A DNA stretch of 64,000 bases from Calonectria ilicicola (lineage: Eukaryota > Ascomycota > Sordariomycetes > Hypocreales > Nectriaceae): positions 4,960,001 to 5,024,000 of the forward strand of contig CP085828.1 of assembly GCA_020809705.1 (NCBI GenBank), given 5' to 3'. Made by a program: the position numbers and the translations under genes. This document shows, one piece after another, positions 40,659-50,609 of this stretch; position 1 is the first letter of the stretch, and each line of letters opens with the position of its first letter. The notes below the pieces were generated by a model. That model saw nothing but the letters and a program-made list of their open reading frames with translations, had not been told where the DNA came from and did no database searches.

Positions 40659-41054
40659 TATAATAATCTAGTTAATTCTTAATTTAATAAATTAATTAAA
40701 ATAAAAGGTTTATTATTAATAGGATAGTTAGATATATTATAATAAAATAAAGTAATAGAAGTATTATATTAGATAATAATTAATTATAATTAAAGTAATT
40801 AAATTATATTAAAAATTAATTAATATTAATTATAAAAGTAGATTTTAATCTATCTATATATTATTATTTAATAAATACTTATTATATTAATTTTATTTAA
40901 TATATTAATAATTAAAATATTAATTATAAGATAATTACTAATATTATAAATAATCGCTTATAAGTGCTTCCTTATTAATTGGTGTGGGGCTATAGGGTAA
41001 GTGAATGTCGGTTCTGCTATCATTAACCGCTTAGGCGTGTTATGGGTCATAACA
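40659..41054 (-). repeat. LTR of a third family (LTR-D), inverted; probable 5' LTR of Gypsy-D
   Basis: About 396 bp, complementary over its whole length to the LTR at 41522-42710 (minus the repeat E insert). The outer part is heavily mutated; the part from about 40,970 on, ending GTTATGGGTCATAACA, is nearly untouched. The six bases flanking it (TTAATA and CTAACA) agree if two C-to-T changes are allowed, so it could instead be a solo LTR. Confidence 0.7.
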
Positions 41055-41060
41055 CTAACA

Positions 41061-41521
41061 CACCTGACCACCCTGCCAACAATAAACCCTTCGCTCTGAT
41101 TGGTTCACCTAGTTGGGAAATTGACCAGATCGTTACAGTTACGGTGATCTTTGCATTATTATTATCCCCAATTGCCTCACAGTAACCTAGGGCCCGCTGA
41201 TATAACTGTGGTATTGCTGTGCTAGGCTTATATGTATTGCCTGACTCTAGCCTACGAAGCCCTAATGAGATTAAGGATATTCTTGTTATATTAATAGCAG
41301 CTGGGGCTATGGAAGGTAGTGGTTCTAATGCTGGCAAGGTGTTGTTATGAAGTATAGTTGCTTAAGCCCTCTTAAAAGCTTTAATCTGCTTGAAGAAAAT
41401 GGGGTTTTATTATAAGCTATTGATGCTAGCGCTCTTATTAAGGCCCAAGCTCCTCTTTAGCTAGCCTTTTCCCCTTATAATCGCGGGATCATAGGGGCCC
41501 TTTAAAGTAGCTATATTAGGC
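41061..41521 (+). mobile_element. unmutated retroelement fragment: LTR-D 3' end plus leader
   Basis: 41061-41137 matches the last part of LTR-D in plus orientation, ending GATCGTTACA. It is followed by about 384 bp of normal-composition sequence with no homology that I recognise and no convincing gene. A 96-codon minus-strand open frame (41047-41337) overlaps the LTR fragment and is judged fortuitous. Excising the solo LTR, this segment continues at 42,716. It is probably the leader of a retroelement whose other LTR is not in view. Confidence 0.5.
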
Positions 41522-42710
41522 TGTTATGACCCATGACACGCCCAGGCGGTCAACGATGGCAGAACTGATGCTTATTTACCTTATAGCCTTATATTAACTA
41601 ATAAAGAAGCGTTTATAAGTAATTATTTATAATATTAGTAATTACCTTATAATTATTATTTTAATTATTAATATATTAAATAGAGTTAATATAATAAATA
41701 TTTATTAAGTAATAATATATAGATAGATTAGAATTTACTTTTATAATTAATATTAATTAGCTTTTAATATAATTTGATTATTTTAATTATAATTAACTAT
41801 TACTTAATATAATATTATAATTATTCTATCACTGCTCGTATCCTATTAGTTATTTGATTAAACCATTATTTATATTTCCTATTCTACCTTTCCTACCTTT
41901 TTCCTTCCACTATACTATATTTATAACTATTCAATTCAATATATCAATCTATATAAAACCTTTATTCTTTATTTCCTTTAAAAATCTCTTTTAATTCTCT
42001 TTAAAGGAAAATCTTTTATATTTAAATATATTAAAATATTTTAATATTAATTTTATTATTTATTATTACTTTTAAATAAAAATTTTATTTTTATTTAAAA
42101 GATTCTTTTTTTAAAAAGGAATTTATATTTTTAAAAAATTAATTTAATTTTAATTTAATTCTTTATATTATTTTACTTTTATACTTTTATTATTTTTTTT
42201 AAAGTTTTTTTAATTTTTAATCCTTTATATTTAATTTAATATTATTAATTTAGATTTTTTAATAAATATATTAAATTATAAATTTTATTTTTAAAGGATT
42301 ATTATTTTTATAAATAATATATTATTTAAATATCTTAATTATATATATATATATTTTTAAGAGGGTTTATTTAATATATATTTAAAAGAGAGTTATTTAA
42401 GAGAGATTTATTTAAGTAAAATTCTTCCTTTTATTATATAAGGATTTTATTTATTAAGGTTTTTATCTTGTGTTACCTTTAGGCTTCAGAGTTAGCACAA
42501 GGGCGATTGTACTAATCGATGTAAAAGTCTATTATGAGGTGTGCCTTTAGGTCCTATGACCTTGTCGGCATCTTCCTTTCCTAAAAGGAAGAAAATAACT
42601 ATATGAAAGACATAATTATTCTATTATTATAATATGCTTGATTATCCTGCTAATATTAACCCTTTGCTCTGATTGGTTCACCTAGCTGGGAAATTGACTA
42701 GATCGTTACA
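41522..42710 (+). mobile_element. solo LTR-D with nested repeat E
   Basis: TGTTATGACCC..GATCGTTACA, flanked by the 5 bp duplication TAGGC (41517-41521 and 42711-42715). Without the 782 bp repeat E and its duplicated 13 bp target, the LTR is about 394 bp. It forms a long inverted repeat with 40659-41054. Confidence 0.85.
41830..42611 (-). mobile_element. 0.8 kb SINE-like repeat, copy E
   Basis: A 782 bp inverted copy flanked by an exact 13 bp duplication ATAATTATTCTAT (41817-41829 and 42612-42624). It has one 19-base end unit. The insertion is inside the solo LTR-D, and the uninterrupted target can be read in the inverted LTR near 40,745. Confidence 0.88.
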
Positions 42711-44340
42711 TAGGCTTAACTAGGGTCCTTATCTAATGCTAAAAAGGATCAATCTTATAAGGCTTAATAAGCTTATAAACTTTAAGCTTCCTTCTAATAA
42801 CATAACAGCACAGCACACCATACATAATTATAATAAGGCAACTAAAACATGCCTCCTTTAAACCTTCTAGCTTCCTCTTAATAATCCTTAATTTAATATA
42901 AATAAGCTTCATTATATTAGGGGAAATATAATTATAAATATAGGCAAATATAGATTGTATAGTAAATAAAGGTATTTTATATCACCATTAAGCCTATAAT
43001 ACTTAAATATTAGCGACCTAATTGATCTAAAATAACTCTAACTTTATAAAGACTATCACTAGATTACCTATATTAGTTATGATAATCCTTTTAATAGCTA
43101 TATAAAGTAACTTTATAATTAAGATTATAAAGAAGCTAAAGTAATAATAATAATTAACATAATAGTAGATTATCTTCTCTTTCTATAAATTAATCTATAT
43201 TTTAAAAGTATATTTAACCACTATATATAAATAAGAGCCACCAGTAAAGTTAGTAATATTATTTTTATAGTTCTTAATTGTATTACTATTAGTAAAAGTA
43301 TTCCAAGTATCTAGGAATACCTTAAAGGTTAGGGCCTAAATCATAATACTAATTATAAGATCCTTCGCCACCTTAGGAAAATATTATACATAATAAGAGA
43401 GAATATTAATATTAATATACCAATAATATAGGAAATAAGATATCTTATTAAAGATTAGATTATTTACTATTACCCTTATAAGAGCAAGCTTATAGTTAAT
43501 TATAATAGCTTATAATAGTAGGATATTGAACTATATAATAAAGTATTAAAGTTAGTATAATGCTTATAAAAATTAAGCCTTTTTTTTACCATTAAGGAAA
43601 ATTATAGTTATATAAAAGATCTATTTTAATAATATTAATCTACATATATTAAAAAGTAATATATTAAAATAATTAATTTTATATATACTATTGTAAATAA
43701 GGATATCATAATGCTAGCTATATAGCTAAATCTTACTTATAAAGGTAATAAAGAGGTATTTAATATAATCTTTAATATTATAGTACTTAAAAAAAGTAAT
43801 TCTTTTTATTTTATAATTAGCTTAATAGTTATTTAATAAAGGTTCGACTAATTAGCTCCTTTATATAATATTCTATTAAAAGATTGTAAAGATTATAATA
43901 AATAATAAGAGGGGCATCTTTGCCTACTAAGTAATAAATTTTTAATAAAATTATAATTAATCTTAACTTTATATTCTAAGATTTAATTATATTATATTTA
44001 AACTTTAAAATAATATCCCTTTAAAGTTATAATATACCTAGGCCATCAAGGCAACTATGGTTATAAAGGCGAGCTTTACTATTAGGCTATTGAATAATCT
44101 AGTTACCACTTAACTATAATAATAATACCAAGCAATATAGGCATCCTAATATTTGATTATTGTCTTAATATTATTTAGAGGTATTAGTTGTATATTTCCT
44201 GTAAATCTTAGGGTAACCTTTTAAGTAGTAAAGTATGATATAGGTTAGGTTAAAGGCATTTAGTCACTTTAAGTAGATAATAAAGATAGTTATATTATTA
44301 TCTTTGATAATAATATTAACTATTTATTAAACTTCCTTAA
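42711..44340. repeat. degenerate AT-rich sequence, unassigned
   Basis: Less AT-rich than the rest of the block but without open frames. Minus-strand readings near 44,000-44,250 give protein-like runs broken by stops (VTLRFTGNIQLIPLNN and LFNSLIVKLAFITIVALMA), so it may be an old transposon or a RIP-damaged gene. I cannot name a family. It forms the right edge of the block; normal composition returns at about 44,340. Confidence 0.45.
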
Positions 44341-46416
44341 AAAAGAGAAAATTCAGCTTAAAAAGTATCTCCATCGCCAATGGCTTTAAAGATAGCGGTC
44401 GTGATGTGCATATATTAAACGCGTTAGGTGGGGTGCAGGGGTGTCGTGTATGGACATTGGCTGTCTTTGGTTGCCTAGTAAAATGCGTGTGTGCGCCGAC
44501 GTCGGATGTCCTAGACCCACTGGGAACCTCAGCCACAAACAGGGTGCTCGTTAGTCAAAAGCGGGGTGCCAAATAGGAAATTCCTTTTTTTATCGGAGGC
44601 GTACAAGCTATTTAGCATAGTTGCTTCAATTGCATCACCGTAAGTAATATCAACTCACGATGCGCATCACAGCAAGAAATTTAATCTGATTTGTATGTAG
44701 TCCAAAACATAATACAATGTACATACGTCAATATGTGGAGCTTGTTATAAATCCCATCACCTGTCCATAAACCATACAACTTAATTCAATATCAAAGCCC
44801 GTCTGATCGTTCTCAGTGTAAAGACTAAACGATTTGACGATCCTGATACAGTCGTGTTACAGTTAAACACGTGGATTTCTGTTCACCGTGATACTCCGAG
44901 AAGTGAGGGAAATATTAAAAACAAGTGTCATACGTCAGGTCGCGGCGTCATGCGAATTATTTGGTGTATTGACCTTGCCGGGCAGTTAGGCTTGTGTATA
45001 AATAAGAGAATGGCACTATGCACACACAAGAACTCAATACCAAATCAGCTCACCAGAGCGAAACAGCATCTGTTGAAAATTCCTATCTTAGTCATGGGTC
45101 AAGTTTTTATTAATCACAATAGCGCAGATTTACTTCAGGAATTATCATCCAAAAGGGGGATTGGAAGTTCATTGCTGCTACGCAAGATATCACTAGCTAT
45201 AGAGGCCACAAGGTTACATTTGGAAGCTCTTGTCTTGTCAATTGCAGGGTCTATCTAGGTCTCTTATAGCTGCTGTTATGACTAGCTGTTCCGGTGGTCG
45301 GCCGAGGGGAGTTTCTTTTAGGTTGAGGCTATCCAGAGCTAGCTACGGTGACCACCGCACACGGATGTTGCTTGTAGCCGCGTTGGGATAGGTCTGTAGT
45401 AGCTAGATCCTTCATCTAGGCATTTATCCTGTTTTATATAGCTTTTTAAGGCCGGTTGCAGTAAGAGCTATCTAGCTATTACTATAAGTACTAGACTGTG
45501 CCGCCGAGAGCATCGGGGCCTTGTAGTCAAGGTCCGGCCGGGCCCTAAGAGGCCCGGCTGCTAGGCTAGGCTTGTTGAGACCAAATTGTGAGTGTGACAC
45601 AAGAAAACGTTACTGGTTCCAAAAGAAGAGAGACGATCATTTAGCATCTAATTCAATCTAGACTAAATGAGCAGAATTTTAGGAATACTGATATTATTAG
45701 GATTAAGCTTTGCTTTCGTCTTCTTCTTCTTTTTCTTTTTTAAAAAAGACCAACGTATGTTTGATGTTGGTGACGCCTTTCAATAAATAATACCCTGAAC
45801 ACTAGGACCACTGAAAGTCTAAAGAACTTGCTCTTTTTCCCTCTACTATCAGCATTTTCCAAAAACGAGCATCATCTGAATTTACAGCAAATGCTATGAA
45901 ATATTTGGACAATATGGGAGCCTATAGACATCTTTTTCAATGAACATGGAGGTCTTACGTTGACGGGAGGCCATCGCAATTCTGTACTCTCGTGATTTGC
46001 ATATTTCCACTTTTGCGGTGTATCTTTTTACTACCATAAGCTAATCTCTAGTTTAAAAATCGAATGGCGGAAAATTATTCCACGCGACACGTTAATATGC
46101 TACATGGTACTACTAAGGGTGGTCGGATATGGCTTGGGAATAGCGCTTCTTACATCCTGGCTGAGAACCGTCACACCATACACGTACGTAATCGTTAATG
46201 TAAGCTACATAAATCCCATTAAAAAAAGCTAAACACACTATCAAAGTATCACAGGACGTTGAGAATTCGTGTCCTTGTTCGCCTGGCGGCTTGTTGAAAG
46301 CAGCCAGTGAAGGTGCCAAAGCATTCCTATTTTCCTGGTATTTCCCCCCAGCCAACGCCAGCCACTTGCTCCAAATCCCTTGTACTTCTTTATCGCAAGC
46401 TCTCATCCTGGTGGAA
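44341..46416. other. gene-poor normal-GC region
   Basis: No gene is firmly supported. Candidates seen are a 134-codon plus-strand frame (44854-45258) with a TATAAATAAG box inside it, and a cysteine-containing frame at 45123-45269; neither has a recognisable family. About 45,270-45,600 has LTR-like features (a TGTTATGACTAG start, a TATATAGC box, a GC-rich hairpin) but no target duplication. A 97-codon minus-strand frame (46113-46406) lies just downstream of the next gene and might be an unrecognised last exon. Confidence 0.5.
45537..45558. other. GC-rich perfect hairpin
   Basis: GCCGGGCC and GGCCCGGC form an 8 bp stem around the loop CTAAGA, within an LTR-like relic. Function unknown. Confidence 0.6.
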
Positions 46417-47570
46417 CTAGTGCATCATGCTCTCCTCCTGAAATCGGGGCTTCATGTGCGCCTCATCCCTAAGTCTCTCTGAGATAATGACAGAGTCTGG
46501 GCCAGCAATCAAGCCCCTGATAGACGTATCTTCCCTCTCGGGCAAGCCATGAACCACTGTTGTTGGCGGCGGGAGGGCGTTGCGCGCATCCGCAAAAAAC
46601 TGGGTGAAACCGTTGGCATATTGTTGAACCTTCATATATTGCACGATTCCATAGAAATCACCGCGGTTGGAGCCACCCAGAAGTGCCTGGAGTGTTTCAG
46701 GAGTGTGCGCTCCAGCTCCGACAATGGCTCGTGCTCCGGCGGTATTGTCTGATACGTTCAGGTCGAACTGCAGATCTCTGCTGTCAGTGCCGTAGATGGC
46801 GCGACTTTCTTCATCAGAGTGGTTGCGCTCGATAATGAGGGCAGGACGGCTGTGAAGAATTCGTTGCTGGAACTGAGAAAGCTCCTTCAAACCCAATTGC
46901 AGCCGTTGAATATCACTTTTCGCATCGTTTCGCGTCTTTGCATCCCGACGGCTCATTTGCTCTTCGAGTCTGCGAACTTCGTCTTGGAGATCTTGTTGAA
47001 CTGTTTTCATTTCCTTTTTGACGCCGTCAATAATTTCGAGCGTTGAGGACTGAGTGTTTCTGTCGAAGGTTAGAACATAAGCTTGCATCCCAGTTATATG
47101 TTTTACACGTACAATTCAACATGGTTTCGCATCAAGTTGAGTATTCTGATAAGATGTGTGAACGTATTAAATTTGTCGACGAAATTCTTCCCACCATGGC
47201 TAATTTCGTTCACGTCTTGAACAAAGCCATCTGGGCCTGCGCTCTTCTTCAGGTAGCCACTAAAAGTGGCAATTATCTCGGTGCATTGCTGCGCGCAATT
47301 CTCTAGCGGTGCCCGTACAATCTCGTAGGTTCTAGTGTCTCTCCTGACGTCCTGGTCCAGATTACCAAGGCAAGTCATATATTTACCAACAGTCATAGTA
47401 TATGACTGGGTCACCGCTGGGGTGCCCTGGATTCTCGTCAACAGATTGAAGAGTGCATTAGCGCCACTGTTCGACACGGATACGAGCTCCACGAGGGTGA
47501 GGTGGTTGGCCTCGGAGTCAGACATGGCCTGGTTTCGTTGGTTCATGGTAATATTCAGTAAATGAGTCAA
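46417..47570 (-). CDS. hypothetical helical/coiled-coil protein with two glycine-rich pseudo-repeats, two exons
   Basis: Exons at 47113-47570 and 46417-47059 are joined by a 53 nt intron with donor GTACGT, branch site TCTAAC and acceptor GACAG. The phase is kept, giving 366 aa. Other in-frame starts are 47546 and 47525 (MSDSEANH). Residues 16-152 are predicted helical and resemble in style the N-terminal helical domains of fungal STAND or HeLo-like proteins (weak, by eye). Residues about 160-222 are a charged coiled coil (VRRLEEQMSRRDAKTRNDAK). Then come two short pseudo-repeats, SRAIYGTDS (238-246) and ARAIVGAGA (262-270), 24 residues apart. An Asn/Gly/Phe-rich stretch GGSNRGDFYGIVQYMKVQQY follows. 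No signal peptide or membrane segment is visible. No NLR gene is adjacent in the window. Function unknown; a role in incompatibility or programmed death is speculation. Confidence 0.72.
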
Positions 47571-50500
47571 TGAGGTGTGCCTTTTCTTTTCTTATCCTTT
47601 CACAGCTGAATGGGGATGTCGGCGTTTATATGAAGCCCTCCATACCGCGAAGCATCTTTGGCGCTTCAAAACGGGGGATCTAGACCCCGGCGGTCAGGCA
47701 GCAAGCATCTAGACTTGACTGGTGTTGCAACAGAGCTATCTCGATGCAGATCACAGTCTACGGAGGGGCCGGATTCTTACGTTGGGTAGTTATTGGTTGT
47801 AAAAAGTGGCTACAAAATAAGGCAGCGAATGAAAAGGTCTACTTTGACCAACAGCCAACTGGAGAGCGTCTACCCCTCACCACTGCCAAGATTAGTATGC
47901 CACTGGGCGATTAGCAGGATGTCTGGGTTAGATTACGGATGAACCAACGATTTTGACAGATCACAATCGGGATGGGACTAGGCAAAGCCATCATATGCCC
48001 GTCTCAGCTCATTGCGACGATCATCATCCGATCACCCCTTGGGGCACTGACAGTGGGTGTGATTGAAATGTATTCACGCCCAGCTAGTACCCTGCAGGAT
48101 ACGCCCAACCAACAGCGGCGGCTCGGGGAGCAGGTATTCTGCCCGGGCGATTGATGCAGCCCCTCCATGTATGCTTAATACCGGCCCGGTTCAAGCCAGT
48201 GGCTGGCTGGTCCAAGACAATTGCGTTGAAGGCCCAATGGAATAATAGGCGCATTTGAATTTGCTCATTCTGTGCAGGTCGGCCGAGCCTGTCTCAGACA
48301 AGTACACAGCGCGAGGAAGTGAGGGCGATCTAGACCCGCCTCAAGAGCGGAGCCTTATCACAGAGCAATTGATGACAAGCTTGAGTTCATCGGGAAGTAG
48401 ATGGGTACATTCTTAGACCATCTCACTATGCCATTCGCGGAGTGATAATATGGGGGCCGGCACTTTGAGCCCACGATCCCTTGATTGGCACCACGCTACA
48501 GTGCAGCCTCCCGGTATCCCCCTCTTCGATAGTGTTGCATCTGCCGTACATAAGGGTCCCATCCAGCCACAGGCCCCCTGGACCTCGGCAAGTCAGCAAC
48601 GTCTTTGCCCTTAGCCTACTGGACAACCATGTCTTGGCTTAAGAGGTACGCGTTCAAAAATGAAGTAGGAGGTGTATTGGAAAGACATGCATACGCTAGT
48701 AAGACGAATGAAGCGCCCTGCAGCTGGGGCCAGAGGGTTTCCGCGCGACACCCAACCAACCAAGAAGTGTGCTTGACGCCAATCACACGCTATACGAGCT
48801 GCCCTTTGCCCACCGATGGAACACGGCACCTTGCCAAGATCTTTTTCCCAGTCGATGAAGCCATGTTGGGTCTCTCTCGGGCACGGGGCGTTTCATCAAG
48901 TGCCCATTGGCCATCACAGTGACATGCCTGGGCCTGTGCTGTACGTGGCAACGCTGCTGCTGCTCTAGATCGCGGACCACACTCTAGTTACATCACCACC
49001 ACAAGAGGCTCCGCTCGGTCTGGGGCGACGCTAGGAGCGGGGTTAACGCCCGCCGCCTTGAACAACCATCACGCGCGCGGATGCCTTTCGCGGGTAAATC
49101 GGATCCCAAAGCAATGATGGTGTGCGAACTGGGTCGCGTGCCACTGTGAGCAGCAGCGCTGGGCCCCTGCGATGGACAATACCCACGCTGAGATACGAAG
49201 CACTTCGAGATGATAGCACAAGGCTCTGCAGCCTGCGATACCGCGAAACGTGGCATGCCAGAGGGCAATGGTCCCTTCCAATGTTCTGTGGATTGAATAG
49301 GCCTGTGTGCTGTTCCCTTCCTGTCTCAATATCACGCCACGCCGGCATACCAGATGCATGTGCGACGTTGCATCGATCCAGACCTTGTTCGAAACAGCAA
49401 AGCGTTACCAATGTATCTCCAAGGCGGAATACTACCTTATGCCTCCATTTTATCCATCAGGCATATGGAATTCGGTGCTCATCCGCTTACGGCTACCCCG
49501 ACCAAAGCCAAAGTATGATGGCTTTAGGCACTTCCGCTCCAGACCATTGTCAGGACATTCGGATTTCCCTAGGTACGTTCAGGAATGAGCAATGCTCCCG
49601 CTAGGTGACCTTGCAAAGCTGAATATTTTCTAATCTTTATCTCCAAGTTCTACACATCCTCCGATGGCCGCGTCACACGACCCAACAATACTGCTTTTAA
49701 CCACGACTAAGAAACAAGGCCAACAATCGTCCAGTCGTTTCGATCGTCGAATCGGTTACCTTTGAATCATACATATACCTCGAACGATTCTTAATATGCC
49801 TTGTAAAGGCCGCTTTCAGTCGGAGTTGTGGCTCATGCTCAGTCAAGTGGGCGTGGCATGCTGTGATTACGGGAGTCTTGGTCAACTTTTGTCCGAGTCC
49901 AATTCACCTGCTGGCCCAGGTGCCCAGTGACTCAACTTTCGGACGTTTGTTCTCGGCAAAAGGGATTTGGGCACTCGTAGACGAGAGGAGGTTAGGCCCT
50001 GTACTCGTCGCTGCCCACCAGAATCTCGTTACTTCTCACTGCGCTACTAACTGCCGGCCTTTAGTGAAGGTTCCTCGGGCACCTCCCATTCTACGTCAAA
50101 CTAACGGAAAAGGTCATGTCACCTGTCCAGAAGAACCCTCTCTTGTCCTTTCCCTTGCTATTAGTTGCCATAGTGTCTTAATGGTTTTCTTGTAGGCTTA
50201 AATCCCAAAGATTGTGCGCAACCTCCCATTTTCAGTTTGTAACGTCGCGTCCCTAAATACATCGTAGTCTATTCCACAAGTCCAACCAAGTATCTCGAGT
50301 CACTGTCTATTCTTGATCAATGCCCGTGTTCATACCAAAGGGGTAGAAGCACCAAAGTCTATACTCGCACCTCCCATGAAATCCTACTAGATGAAATATC
50401 ACTTGGCAAAAGTAAACAAAAGATTTAGTCAGGGCCTGGGCCCTTGGATGGGTATCTATTTGTGATGCTTGAGGACCATCTTTTAGAGAAGCTAAGTGGC

Positions 50501-50609
50501 AAAATACATTAACACCTTTTGTAGAAGGTCAATAGATAAGAAAGAATACGTGAATAATTACATGAGCCAGGTAGAACTTCTTCTCTTTAAATATTAATTC
50601 AGGTGACAC
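47571..50609. other. 3 kb normal-GC intergenic region, no recognisable gene
   Basis: Several open frames of 60-160 codons occur on both strands (for example 49122-49604 plus and 49043-49411 minus), but they overlap one another, have no family resemblance and have low-quality composition rich in Ser, Arg and Cys. They are treated as chance frames in GC-rich non-coding DNA. No repeats, LTRs or RIP signature were seen. Confidence 0.55.

Larger units (their letters stand above)
1560..44340. repeat. 42.8 kb RIP-mutated, AT-rich nested transposon block
   Basis: The whole interval is dominated by A and T, with very frequent TpA and almost no CpG except in short islands (near 1.93, 7.33, 9.76, 12.12, 13.94, 14.45, 20.97, 23.94, 24.15 and 41.0-41.5 kb). 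Paralogous copies inside it differ almost only by C/T and G/A, the signature of repeat-induced point mutation. No intact reading frame remains; only ghosts of reverse transcriptase, integrase, gag and transposase can be read through many stop codons. Both edges are fairly sharp (about 1.5 kb and about 44.34 kb). The separate elements are listed below. Confidence 0.93.

Noticed and set aside
41047..41337. 96-codon minus-strand frame in the unmutated island
   Set aside because: It covers an LTR fragment and adjacent leader, with no recognised domain.
1560..44340. Mitochondrial DNA insertion or AT-rich organellar sequence
   Set aside because: The content is nuclear retrotransposons with LTRs and TSDs and RIP-type transitions; no mitochondrial genes or tRNAs were seen.
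49122..49604. 160-codon plus-strand frame
   Set aside because: Composition is unlike a protein, other frames overlap it, and no motif or intron structure supports it.
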